The notes under the pieces were generated by a model that did no database searches, was not told where the DNA came from, and saw only the letters and a list, made by a program, of their open reading frames with translations. The position numbers and the translations under genes were made by a program. A stretch of DNA of 64,000 nucleotides from Polyangiaceae bacterium (GTDB lineage: Bacteria; Myxococcota_A; Polyangia; Polyangiales; Polyangiaceae): assembly GCA_025353725.1 (NCBI GenBank), contig JANXOF010000092.1:1-64000 (forward strand), read 5' to 3'. Positions 49,034 to 57,751 of this stretch are shown here, in pieces (the first letter of the stretch is position 1; each line of letters opens with the position of its first letter).

Positions 49034-49249
49034 CGCGGCATCTTCCCGACATTGAACGCCAACCGGCGCACACAAAGTGCGTCTCAACGAGAGATGAGTG
49101 GGCAGAGGTATGCTCTTTGTCTCTCTCTGAAGACATGCCCCCGTGTCGCTATAAGACCCGACCCCTGCGAAAGCCGACACAAATCTGGCTCTTTTCGTCG
49201 TGCCCCAGCCGGCGGGGATTCGACCGCGCGAAAGGGTTCCGCATGGGGG

Positions 49250-51733
49250 CTATCTTCGGAACAGACCCGAAGCCGTATGTACCGTCCACGCGCCGTCGCG
49301 ATACGCGCGCACAACGCCCGCTTCGGCGTCGAGCTGGAAAAGGGACAGCCACTCGTTTTCGACGAGCGCTCGAACCTTCGCGTGCTTTTCGACGACAGCG
49401 TCGACAGCCGAGCACGGCGCCTCGATGAACACGCTGAGCCGCAAGGGCGTATGTATCCAGCGTTCGCCGTCGTGGAGCGACTGCATCGGAAGGCCGATGC
49501 GGAGATCGCCGCCGTTGCCCTCGAACACGCCGAGATGACCACCGACTACGTTGTGCAACACCTTATTGCCGCTGCCGTAACGCACGTTGTCGACGGTAGA
49601 GGCGTAGTATTGAAGGTTTATCCAATGCGCGACGACCATGGGGGCCGTCATAATGAGTTCGAGGACCGAACAGTCTTTATCTTCTTCGAACCGATAATCA
49701 TGCAGAAACGAACGGCCTCCGAAGTTGATGTGTCGCGTGCGCTCGCGTGGCGCAATCACGAACGCCGCATTGTTGGCGAGGCCCCATTCGGGCCGCACCT
49801 GCGCCCAATCGCGGGCGCGATCGTCGACGGCGTTCAGCAAAGCGTCGGGTGACAAATGCGCGAGTCCCAGGTTCGGCGAACGTTCGCGGCGAGCTTGGTG
49901 TGACGCCGCGGTAAGCCATTCGTGCAGCGTGGCCACGTCGGGCAGGTGCGAGGCAGGCAATTCGTCGAGTTCGTAGAGCGTTACGTTGTCGGTCATTGTA
50001 TTGTGCAGTCCAGAGACGAACCGCGTCGTCAACGGAATGTCGATGCCGCGTGCGGCAAGGCCCACACGCACGTCGGGCTCATTGAGGAGCGCCGCCGCTA
50101 CACGCGCGTTGACCTCGCCCGTTTGTCCGCAGCACGCGCCGCAGTCGAGCCCCGCACCGTGGGGGTTATTGCGCGTCTGGCTGCCGTGACCCAGTAGCGC
50201 GACGACGCGCGCGAACCTTCGCGTGAGGCTCATCGCGCGGAGCATGCCCTCGGCAAGGGCGCACCGGTCTTCGAGAGAAACGCTCTCCCCGTCCGCGCGC
50301 GCCGTGAGCCTCGGCTTGCGTTTCGCATCCTCGGCCCGCGTGAGTCCGGCACTCTTCGGCGAGCCGCCACCGCCGCTGCCCAAGGTCTCCGCCAGGAGCT
50401 GTCCGCCGAAAAACAAGCCCATCGATTCGACGAACCCAAAGCTCGAAACGGCGCTGGTCTTGAACGCCTTCCACGCGGAGCGCACGTCGAGTCGTGCCGC
50501 CCGTCGCTCCGCCACGTCGTTAGGCAGGCAGGCATCGGTGGCACGCAGTCGTGGTGCGAGAAGACCCGGAAGCTGGGGACGAGCGGTCGTCGAGGCGATT
50601 TCCTGGTAGTCGATGGGCATGCCGAAAAACCCTGCAAAGCCTATCGTCTGCACGCTGGGGCTTTGCGCCTCCAGAGCCCGCCGGAACACTTCGGAGCGAA
50701 CATCAATGCAGAATGCAACTTGAAGCGCGGGTGTCTCCGCGGCCTGCGTTGCGGCAAAGCCCGACGGAAGCTGCCGGCAAGCCTCGCGTTGCCAAGCGAT
50801 CTCTAAGGCCTTTTGGAGGAGCCAGTCGTTCGTCTGCGAGCGCGCCGCAGAGGCGCGTTTCGCGGTCCACGTGGCCATCGCCATCGGCCACCTAGCCACG
50901 AGGCTACTGCCCCCGCGTCGAAGAAGCATCCACTCCCACGCGAGGCGAATGGCAAGCAACTCGACGATCGAATCGTCGTCTCCACCCGAGAGGCGAGCCG
51001 TCCAGCGCCGGTAAGAGCACCAAGCCGCCCAGCCGTTCAGATCGAGGAGCAGGCCTGTGAAGTAAAACTCGTGCTCGTGCACGGGAATGTTCAGTTCTCG
51101 AAGCGCAAAGCTCACCATCTCGTGCGCCGTCTCCGGCAGCTCACGGGCGATCGTGAGGTAATCGTCAAAGCCCATAAGAAAGGCCGGACTGCGGTCGACA
51201 AGCGCCTGCCGGCGCCAGCTCGCGTACAAGCCTCCCGAGTGATCCGGGCGTAGCCGTGCCTGGCCGTCATCGAAATACGCGGCACAAAACTGACTCGAAC
51301 TGTGAGTGACGAAATCCCGCCAGGACATCTCGCGCGCGAGGTCGCGCGACGCGTCCGCGATATCCATCACCCTTGCAAACGGGGCGATCAAAGGTTGCTC
51401 ACTCTTCATGAGAGACTCGAGCTCGCCGACCGTCGCGGAAGAACCACTCTCCGAGATCGCGTCTTCCAAGTCGGCCGCAGAGAGACGCCCCGCCTGCGAC
51501 TCGTTTCGAAACCACGCCCGCGGCATGAGCAGACGAGCACCTGAGAGCGCGACGAGCTTCGCCGACACGACGGAGAATGGCTCCTCCACCATTTCCCAAA
51601 ACGGATTTACCGCGATAAAGCGGTCGAGTGGCCACGTGGGCGCAATGCGCGCGCATGCCTGGCGAATCGCAGGATCAACGGACGTGAGCCGTAGTTTTGA
51701 TGTTTCCGCAGCGGTGACGACTGAAGCTATCAT
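49250..51733 (-). CDS. dabA: DabA, putative inorganic-carbon transporter subunit (DUF2309)
   Basis: An 827-residue protein of the UPF0753/DUF2309 family. With DabB it forms a membrane complex that converts CO2 to bicarbonate vectorially. The beta-carbonic-anhydrase-like zinc site is complete: CIDVRSEV (Cys342, Asp344), GHGSQTRNNPHG (His516) and LDCGACCGQ (Cys531); spacing is almost identical to the residues shown to matter in Halothiobacillus neapolitanus DabA (C351, D353, H524, C539). Start at 51733 is set by an ATGA overlap with dabB and by a protein-like N-terminus (MIASVVTAAETSKLRL); the open frame beyond it is an antisense extension into dabB. Confidence 0.94.
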   Translation of the reverse strand: MIASVVTAAETSKLRLTSVDPAIRQACARIAPTWPLDRFIAVNPFWEMVEEPFSVVSAKLVALSGARLLMPRAWFRNESQAGRLSAADLEDAISESGSSATVGELESLMKSEQPLIAPFARVMDIADASRDLAREMSWRDFVTHSSSQFCAAYFDDGQARLRPDHSGGLYASWRRQALVDRSPAFLMGFDDYLTIARELPETAHEMVSFALRELNIPVHEHEFYFTGLLLDLNGWAAWCSYRRWTARLSGGDDDSIVELLAIRLAWEWMLLRRGGSSLVARWPMAMATWTAKRASAARSQTNDWLLQKALEIAWQREACRQLPSGFAATQAAETPALQVAFCIDVRSEVFRRALEAQSPSVQTIGFAGFFGMPIDYQEIASTTARPQLPGLLAPRLRATDACLPNDVAERRAARLDVRSAWKAFKTSAVSSFGFVESMGLFFGGQLLAETLGSGGGGSPKSAGLTRAEDAKRKPRLTARADGESVSLEDRCALAEGMLRAMSLTRRFARVVALLGHGSQTRNNPHGAGLDCGACCGQTGEVNARVAAALLNEPDVRVGLAARGIDIPLTTRFVSGLHNTMTDNVTLYELDELPASHLPDVATLHEWLTAASHQARRERSPNLGLAHLSPDALLNAVDDRARDWAQVRPEWGLANNAAFVIAPRERTRHINFGGRSFLHDYRFEEDKDCSVLELIMTAPMVVAHWINLQYYASTVDNVRYGSGNKVLHNVVGGHLGVFEGNGGDLRIGLPMQSLHDGERWIHTPLRLSVFIEAPCSAVDAVVEKHAKVRALVENEWLSLFQLDAEAGVVRAYRDGAWTVHTASGLFRR

Positions 51734-53358
51734 CGGGCCTCGAGCGCCTCCTCGACATACGAGGCGGAAAAGGTGGCCTCGGACGGCCGGAGTTTTGGCG
51801 GCCATATCCAAAATGTCATGCGTGTAAAAACCTCGTCGAGGTAGAGCCCCGCGAACAGACGCGGCTGGATAGCACTCGCAAATTTGCCATTCGGCCGGAA
51901 CACGACAGCGACCTGGACTCCACATAGAGCCGCGAATCCCGCGCTGACGAAGACCCACATAAAAGGCCTGCTCGCGGGCTCTGGAAACCGCAACAGTCGA
52001 GCCGCAGCCATATGCCCGGCAACGTAGAGCGCGCTCACGAAGGCGCAGCGGAAGACGATGCCCGGGACGGCTCGAAGGCCCCCGTCGAGGGCGACGGCAC
52101 GGACGACGAACACCGATAGCGACAACATGAGCAGGATCGCTAAGGGCGCGAACGTTGCGGTCGGCGTAGAGCTCCCGATGACGAGTGCCGTCACCCCCGC
52201 CACGCTTGCGACAACGACCGCCATCGCGAGCGCCGCTGCGGCAACCCCCCGCGAGGCAGCAACGGGCTCGTGTGGCTCTGTTATGGCTTCGACACGCCAG
52301 ACATCGACCGCCATTCCCGAGCTCAGGAAAGCATGAGCCTTGTAGAGAGAATGCGCGACGAGATGAAGAAGCGCGAGATCCCACGCGCCAACACCACACT
52401 CGACGAGCATGAAGCCCATTTGGGCACAGGTCGACCACGCGAGCGCCACTTTAACGCTGACTCGTGTGGTCATCACCAAGGCGGCCACAACGGTCGTGAC
52501 CATTCCGACGACGACAAGGAAGGACTGCGCGAGCACCGCGTGCCCCATGAACGGCGCAAGCCGGATCATCACGAACCCACCGATGTTCACGATGCCGGCG
52601 TGAAGCAACGCGGAGACCGGCGTAGGAGCCTCCATGACCTGAATGAGCCATCCGTGAAACGGGAGTTGCGCGGACTTTAGCGCGACTCCGGCGGCCAAAA
52701 AAACGGCCGCCACGTGGAGAGACAACGGCAACGATTCGCGTGCGCTTGCCCACTCATTCACGGCGTCGAGGTCAAGGCTCCCCACTCTTACGCGGAGAAG
52801 CACCAGCGCGACCACCATGCACGCGTCGGCGAAGCGGCTCAGGATAAATTTTTTGTGTGCCGCGACGAGCGCCTGCGGTCGCGTTTGATAAAACGTGAGG
52901 AGCTGGTGAACCGCGACGCTCGTGGCCATCCAGGCGACGGCGACCACGAGAAGGTGGTTCGACAAGATCAACACCGTCACCGCCGAAAGGGTGGCTGAGA
53001 GTGCGCGCGCGTAGCGCACTTGGCCCGCTTCGCCTTGGAGATAGGTTCGCGAGTAGCGCACAACGACAAACGCCACGAAGGTAACGAGAAGCGACATCAC
53101 GTGCGTCACCACATCGAGACGAACGAAGCGCGCGAAAGCCTCCGCCGTTGGGGAGACGCAGGTGAGCTCGCCGCGTTCGGGCGTCGCGAAATCAAGCGCC
53201 GCTACGACCAGCGCGAGCGCAAGTCCGAGGCCAGCGGCCTGAGTCGCGCGTTGAAACGGCCGTTTCGTCGAGACAACCATAGCGCTCAGCCCAAACCCGA
53301 GAGGAATGCCCATCGCGAGGAGACGGAGTCCGAGCGCCTGGTAAGTCAGCACGTTCAT
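51730..53358 (-). CDS. dabB: DabB, NuoL-like proton-conducting subunit of the DAB carbon pump
   Basis: A 542-residue membrane protein of the NuoL/MrpA proton-channel family with about 14 helices. The antiporter signature appears as FILSRFADACMVVALVLL and ALKSAQLPFHGWLIQVMEAP, followed by TPVSALLHAGIVNIGGFVMI, in which the lysine and histidine residues typical of proton-pumping subunits can be seen. DabB couples proton movement to carbon capture by DabA. The stop overlaps the dabA start (ATGA), so the pair is translated together. Start at 53358 (MNVLTYQAL) is preferred; an upstream ATG at 53382 would add eight residues. Confidence 0.93.
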   Translation of the reverse strand: MNVLTYQALGLRLLAMGIPLGFGLSAMVVSTKRPFQRATQAAGLGLALALVVAALDFATPERGELTCVSPTAEAFARFVRLDVVTHVMSLLVTFVAFVVVRYSRTYLQGEAGQVRYARALSATLSAVTVLILSNHLLVVAVAWMATSVAVHQLLTFYQTRPQALVAAHKKFILSRFADACMVVALVLLRVRVGSLDLDAVNEWASARESLPLSLHVAAVFLAAGVALKSAQLPFHGWLIQVMEAPTPVSALLHAGIVNIGGFVMIRLAPFMGHAVLAQSFLVVVGMVTTVVAALVMTTRVSVKVALAWSTCAQMGFMLVECGVGAWDLALLHLVAHSLYKAHAFLSSGMAVDVWRVEAITEPHEPVAASRGVAAAALAMAVVVASVAGVTALVIGSSTPTATFAPLAILLMLSLSVFVVRAVALDGGLRAVPGIVFRCAFVSALYVAGHMAAARLLRFPEPASRPFMWVFVSAGFAALCGVQVAVVFRPNGKFASAIQPRLFAGLYLDEVFTRMTFWIWPPKLRPSEATFSASYVEEALEAR

Positions 53359-53398
53359 CGTCGTGCACGTACCCCGGAACAACGGTTCTTGAAAAAGA

Positions 53399-53404
53399 TA
53401 TAAT
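53399..53404 (+). promoter_or_regulatory. TATAAT, candidate -10 element for the LysR gene
   Basis: A perfect TATAAT lies 35 bases before the preferred LysR start and just before the dyad at 53415. No strong -35 is seen at the ideal distance, as expected of a regulated promoter. Confidence 0.4.
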
Positions 53405-53414
53405 TACGCATGTA

Positions 53415-53435
53415 TCGTTCGCCTATAAAGAACGA
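53415..53435. promoter_or_regulatory. Dyad TCGTTC-N9-GAACGA, candidate LysR operator
   Basis: Six-base perfect arms separated by nine, with a T-N11-A core typical of LysR-type regulator sites, lie between dabB and the LysR gene. It falls within the leader if the LysR protein starts at 53440 but would encode residues if it starts at 53410; this favours the later start. It would allow autoregulation and control of dabBA. Confidence 0.6.
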
Positions 53436-53439
53436 CAAC

Positions 53440-54399
53440 ATGACGCCCGAACGCCTAAACTTTCACCACCTGCACTACTTTTGGGCCGTGGCGAAAGACG
53501 GCAATCTCACGAGGACCGCGGCGCGCCTCCGCGTTTCCCAATCGGCACTGTCCGCGCAGATAAAACAGCTTGAAGGCCAGCTCGGGCAGGCGCTCTTTCG
53601 ACGCGAAGCTCGGCGGCTGGCCTTGACCGAAGCGGGTCGCGTGGTGCTGAGCTACGCCGAGGAGATTTTCACCACGGGAAGCGAGCTCTTAGCGACCGTG
53701 AACTCAGGTCGGCGTCGCGAAGAAATTCTTCGCCTCGGGGCCGTCGCAACGCTTTCGCGAAACTTCCAGGAGTCGTTCGTCAAGCCACTTCTCAGCGAGC
53801 CCAACGTGAAGCTTCGCCTTGTTTCGGGGGCGGCCTCGGACCTTCTCGCGAGGCTTGCCAATCACGAGCTGGATCTCGTGCTCGCGAATCAACCGGCGCG
53901 GAAGGAGGCTGGCCGCGTTTGGCGGAGTCGACGTGTCGCGAAGCAGGGGGTGAGCCTCGTCGGACGTCGCCGCGTAAAAGCGTTTCGATTCCCAGAAGAT
54001 CTCGGCGTGGTTCCGATGATTCTCCCCGGTCCGGATAGCGAAATGCGTACCGAGTTCGATGCCCTCTGCGAACAGCTTGGCGTCGGGGTGGCGGTCGTCG
54101 CGGAGGTGGACGACATGGCCACGATGCGCCTGCTCGCACGCGATATCGGTCTTGACGCCGTCGCGCTTGTTCCTACCGTCGTCGTCCGCGACGAGCTTCG
54201 CAGCGGCGCGCTAAGCGAGCTCTGCGTTGTGCCAGGCCTCTTCGAGACATTCTACGCCATTACCGTCGACCGCCAATTCCAGCATCCGCTCGTTAAGTCG
54301 CTGCTCGCACGAAAGGAAAGCGAATTGCTGGCGATGACAAGCGGCGATTCGGACGCCAAGGCGAAACGCCAGCGCGGCCCACGCGTCGTCACGGCGTAG
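53440..54399 (+). CDS. LysR-family regulator, NhaR-like, divergent from dabBA
   Basis: A 319-residue DNA-binding protein. The winged helix-turn-helix spans about 4-62 (LNFHHLHYFWAVAKDGNLTR, TAARLRVSQSALSAQIKQLE), and the substrate-binding lobes follow to about 290. The opening NFHHLHYFWAVAKDGN matches the NhaR subgroup. LysR genes commonly neighbour dab operons and switch them on when inorganic carbon is scarce. It is transcribed away from dabB, 81 bases apart, with a dyad between. The start at 53440 (MTPERLNFHH) is chosen over 53410 because the dyad lies between. Confidence 0.9.
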   Translation: MTPERLNFHHLHYFWAVAKDGNLTRTAARLRVSQSALSAQIKQLEGQLGQALFRREARRLALTEAGRVVLSYAEEIFTTGSELLATVNSGRRREEILRLGAVATLSRNFQESFVKPLLSEPNVKLRLVSGAASDLLARLANHELDLVLANQPARKEAGRVWRSRRVAKQGVSLVGRRRVKAFRFPEDLGVVPMILPGPDSEMRTEFDALCEQLGVGVAVVAEVDDMATMRLLARDIGLDAVALVPTVVVRDELRSGALSELCVVPGLFETFYAITVDRQFQHPLVKSLLARKESELLAMTSGDSDAKAKRQRGPRVVTA

Positions 54400-54433
54400 C
54401 CTACGCCGGGCGGTGCGTGTAAGACCGAGTCAG

Positions 54434-57400
54434 ATGAGCCGGGAAATCCTCGTCAGTCCTTCGTCCGCCGGTCGGCTCGCCGCCGCAGCCGCATGGCTTT
54501 CCGCGCGAAGCGAAGATCACGTCACCATCGTCGGCGCCTCGCCGGACGCGGCATCCGAGGTCGCGAGGCTCGCCCTGACCGAGGCGCGTGCGTCGTTCGG
54601 CTGGCAACGCACGACGCTCGACGCTCTCGCCGTGACGCTCGCGCGGAGTGAATTCGCAAACCGAACGATAGCGACCGCTTCGACGTTCGCGCTCGAGGCG
54701 GTATGCGCGCGCGTCGTTCACACGCTTCGTGACCGCGCAACACCTGGAGGAGACGCAGCGAGTCGCGGCACGCACGAACGCCTTCTCGGCAGGTTCGCGC
54801 CGCTCGCGGATCGGCCTGGTTTTCCACGCGCCCTCGCGCGCTCTGTCGCGGAGCTGCGCCTCGCGGGCGATGACGTCGCGTCGCGCCTCGATGGGCTCGA
54901 TGCCGACCTCTCGCGCCTCTTAAAAGCGTTCGAGACCGAACTTGACGCCGCAGGCCTTGCGGACCGCGCGCGAACACTTCGGCTCGCCACGGACCTCGTC
55001 GCGAAGCTCGATACGAAGCGCGAAGCCACGTCCAGGGCCGCCATTCTCCTCGTCGACGTACCGCTTCGCTCGCGCGCGGAGCAGGACTTCGTCGCGGCCC
55101 TAGCCGAGCGGGCCTCGTGCGTCTTCGCTACGCTGCCGGCGGGCGATGACCGCTCGCTCGCCTTCACCCGCGACGCGCTCGCGAGCGTCGGCTCTCACGC
55201 CACGATCGAGCGTCTCGCGTCCGCCGCGCCGGGCGCGCTTGGTCGCCTACACTCACACCTTTTCGCAGACGCAGCGGACGCCGTTCCCCTTCTCGCGGCC
55301 GAGCGCGCGGATGCTGAAGCTAAACTTGAAGAGGAGAAGATCGAATTTCTGTCGGCTCCTTTCGAGAGTCGCGAGAGCGTCGAAATCGTACGTGCCATCC
55401 TCGCGGAGGCCGCGCGCGGAACGAAGTTCGACCGCATCGCCGTGCTGCTTCGCGCCCCTGGCTATGCGACGCACCTCGGAGAAGCGTTCCGTCGCGCGGG
55501 CGTGCCCGCCCACGTTGCCCACGGAACGGAAGCGCCTGAGGCTTCGGGCCGCGCGATGATGGCGCTCCTTGCGTGCGCCGCAGAAGGACTCTCGGCGCGT
55601 CGTTTCGCCGAATACCTTACGATCGAGGAGGCTCCCGGAGAATCCGCGGACAGCTCGCCCGAGGCAGCGCCAGGTGCTTCCGTCGTCGAGGAGGACCGCG
55701 CAGACGTGTTCGGATCACTCCGTACGCCGCGTTATTGGGAGCGCTTGCTCGTCGACGCGGCGGTCCTGAGCGGCCATGAGCGATGGCGCTCGCGGCTCGA
55801 CGGCCTTCACGCAAAGCTCAGCGAAGACCTCGAGGCGTACATGAAGAAGGCGGATGACGCCCTCGCAGACGCCGCGCGCCGCGACCGAAGCGCACTCGAA
55901 GCGTTGCGCACGTTTGCGCTTCCGCTCATTGCAGACCTGGCCGCACTCCCGGGCGGCCCCGAAGCGAGCTCGGCGGCCTCGAGCAGCCGCGCACCGTGCG
56001 AATCTACATGGGGTGCGTGGCAAGCCGCCCTCACCGCCCTCGCCACGCGCGCGCTTCGCTATCCGCAGCGCGTGCTCGAAGTCCTCGACGAGCTTCGGCC
56101 GATGGCGGACGTCGGCCCGGTTGACCTCCGCGAAGTGAGGCTTGTCCTTGGACGACGCCTCGGACGTCTCCCTGAACAGTCAGTCGGGCGACGGTACGGA
56201 AAAGTGTACATTGCAAACATCGAAGAGGCGCGCGGACTCGCCTTCGACGTGGTCTTCGTGCCGGGTCTTGCGAACGGAATCTTTCCTCAAAAAGTACGCG
56301 AAGATCCACTTCTCCTCGACCGGGTGCGCTCGAGTCTAGGCACGGCGCTCCCCCTACAAAGCGACCGGATGGCCGACGAGCAACTCGCGCTGCGTATCGC
56401 CGTGGGCGCAGCCTCCCGGCGCGTCGTGTTCTGCTACCCGCGCGTCGAGGTCGGGCAAGGCCGCCCGCGCACGCCGTCGTTTTACGGACTCGAGCTCCTG
56501 CGCGTCGCCGAAGGCGAGCTTCGGGACTCCCACGACCTCGCGACGCGCGACGCTTTGAAGGTCGAGGCACGTCTCGGTTGGCATGCGCCGGCGGATCGAA
56601 CGCACGCCATCGACGAGGCCGAGTACGATCTCGCCTTGCTTCAATCCGTACTCGACAAAAGCGAAACTGAGGCGGTCGGCAAGGCGCACTACTTGCTGTC
56701 GTCGAACGCCCACCTCGCGCGCGCCCTTCGCTTTCGCGGGCGTCGTTGGCTGCGGACGTGGAAAGCTTCGGATGGGTTGGTCGACCCCCCTGAGGAGGCG
56801 CTCGTCGCCATCCGAGAACACGCAATCGAGAAACGTTCGTTCTCGCCGACCGCGCTACAGAATTTCGCTTCGTGTCCGTATCGGTTTCTCCTATCCGCGG
56901 TGCACCGCCTGGCGAAGCGCCGAGACCCGGCCGCCATCGAGGAACTGGATCCCCTTACACGCGGCTCACTCGTCCACGAAGTGCAGTTCGAGCTTCTTAC
57001 GCAGCTCCGTAACGCGAAGCTCCTGCCTGTCACGCGAGGCAGCTTAGAAGCCGCTCGCTCGATGCTCGACAGCGTTCTGGCCGAGGTCTCTGCCGAAGAG
57101 CGCGACAGACTTCACCCGGCCATCGAACGCGTTTGGCAGGACGCGATGGAGAGCATCGCGGCCGATCTGCGCGAGTGGCTTCGGCGGATGGCGGACGAGC
57201 CGGATTGGACTCCTGCGTATTTCGAGCTCTCGTTCGGACTCAAGGATACGCGCAAGCAAGACAGCCTGAGCAAGGACAACGCGGTCCTTCTCGACGCGGG
57301 AATCCAACTCCGCGGGTCGATTGACCTTGTCGAGGAAAGCACCACCGGAGCCCTTCGCGCGACCGACCATAAGACGGGCAAGCCGCGCGCGCAGCGGGGT

Positions 57401-57751
57401 GACGTCATCAAAAAGGGAGAGATTCTCCAACCAGTCCTTTACGCGCTCACCGTCGAAAAACTATTCCCCGGTAGGCAGGTGAAAGAGGGTCGCCTCTATT
57501 ACTGCACGACCGCGGGAGATTTTTCGAAAGTCGATATGCCACTCGACCAACGCGCCCGCGACGCCGCGCAGCTTGTCGCGACGACCATCGGCGGGGCGCT
57601 GAACCAAGGATTTTTGCCAGCCGCGCCCGCGAAAGACGCGTGTCGCTATTGCGATTACAGAAGCGTCTGCGGGCCGTACGAAGAGATTCGGACGAAACGA
57701 AAGTCGCCCGACCGCCTGAAAGGTCTTCTCGCGTTGAGGAATCACACGTGA
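54434..57751 (+). CDS. addB: AddB-like subunit: inactive helicase with iron-sulfur PD-(D/E)XK nuclease
   Basis: A 1105-residue protein, the partner of AddA in end resection for recombination repair. The N-terminal helicase-like half has no Walker A (the strand reads ILVSPSSAGRLAAAAA), as in proteobacterial AddB. The C-terminal nuclease shows FSPTALQNFASCPYRF, GSLVHEVQFELL, the catalytic GSIDLV...ATDHKTGKP aspartate and lysine, and CRYCDYRSVC. Cysteines 814, 1070, 1073 and 1079 form the AddB iron-sulfur staple. Start at 54434 (MSREILVSPSS) fits the fold; 54413 would also be open. It overlaps addA by 4 bases (GTGA). Confidence 0.88.
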   Translation: MSREILVSPSSAGRLAAAAAWLSARSEDHVTIVGASPDAASEVARLALTEARASFGWQRTTLDALAVTLARSEFANRTIATASTFALEAVCARVVHTLRDRATPGGDAASRGTHERLLGRFAPLADRPGFPRALARSVAELRLAGDDVASRLDGLDADLSRLLKAFETELDAAGLADRARTLRLATDLVAKLDTKREATSRAAILLVDVPLRSRAEQDFVAALAERASCVFATLPAGDDRSLAFTRDALASVGSHATIERLASAAPGALGRLHSHLFADAADAVPLLAAERADAEAKLEEEKIEFLSAPFESRESVEIVRAILAEAARGTKFDRIAVLLRAPGYATHLGEAFRRAGVPAHVAHGTEAPEASGRAMMALLACAAEGLSARRFAEYLTIEEAPGESADSSPEAAPGASVVEEDRADVFGSLRTPRYWERLLVDAAVLSGHERWRSRLDGLHAKLSEDLEAYMKKADDALADAARRDRSALEALRTFALPLIADLAALPGGPEASSAASSSRAPCESTWGAWQAALTALATRALRYPQRVLEVLDELRPMADVGPVDLREVRLVLGRRLGRLPEQSVGRRYGKVYIANIEEARGLAFDVVFVPGLANGIFPQKVREDPLLLDRVRSSLGTALPLQSDRMADEQLALRIAVGAASRRVVFCYPRVEVGQGRPRTPSFYGLELLRVAEGELRDSHDLATRDALKVEARLGWHAPADRTHAIDEAEYDLALLQSVLDKSETEAVGKAHYLLSSNAHLARALRFRGRRWLRTWKASDGLVDPPEEALVAIREHAIEKRSFSPTALQNFASCPYRFLLSAVHRLAKRRDPAAIEELDPLTRGSLVHEVQFELLTQLRNAKLLPVTRGSLEAARSMLDSVLAEVSAEERDRLHPAIERVWQDAMESIAADLREWLRRMADEPDWTPAYFELSFGLKDTRKQDSLSKDNAVLLDAGIQLRGSIDLVEESTTGALRATDHKTGKPRAQRGDVIKKGEILQPVLYALTVEKLFPGRQVKEGRLYYCTTAGDFSKVDMPLDQRARDAAQLVATTIGGALNQGFLPAAPAKDACRYCDYRSVCGPYEEIRTKRKSPDRLKGLLALRNHT

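Noticed and set aside
51734-52438. N-terminal extension of dabA into dabB
   Set aside because: The extra 235 residues are Arg/Cys-rich, antisense-like and overlap dabB completely; the ATGA overlap gives the natural start.
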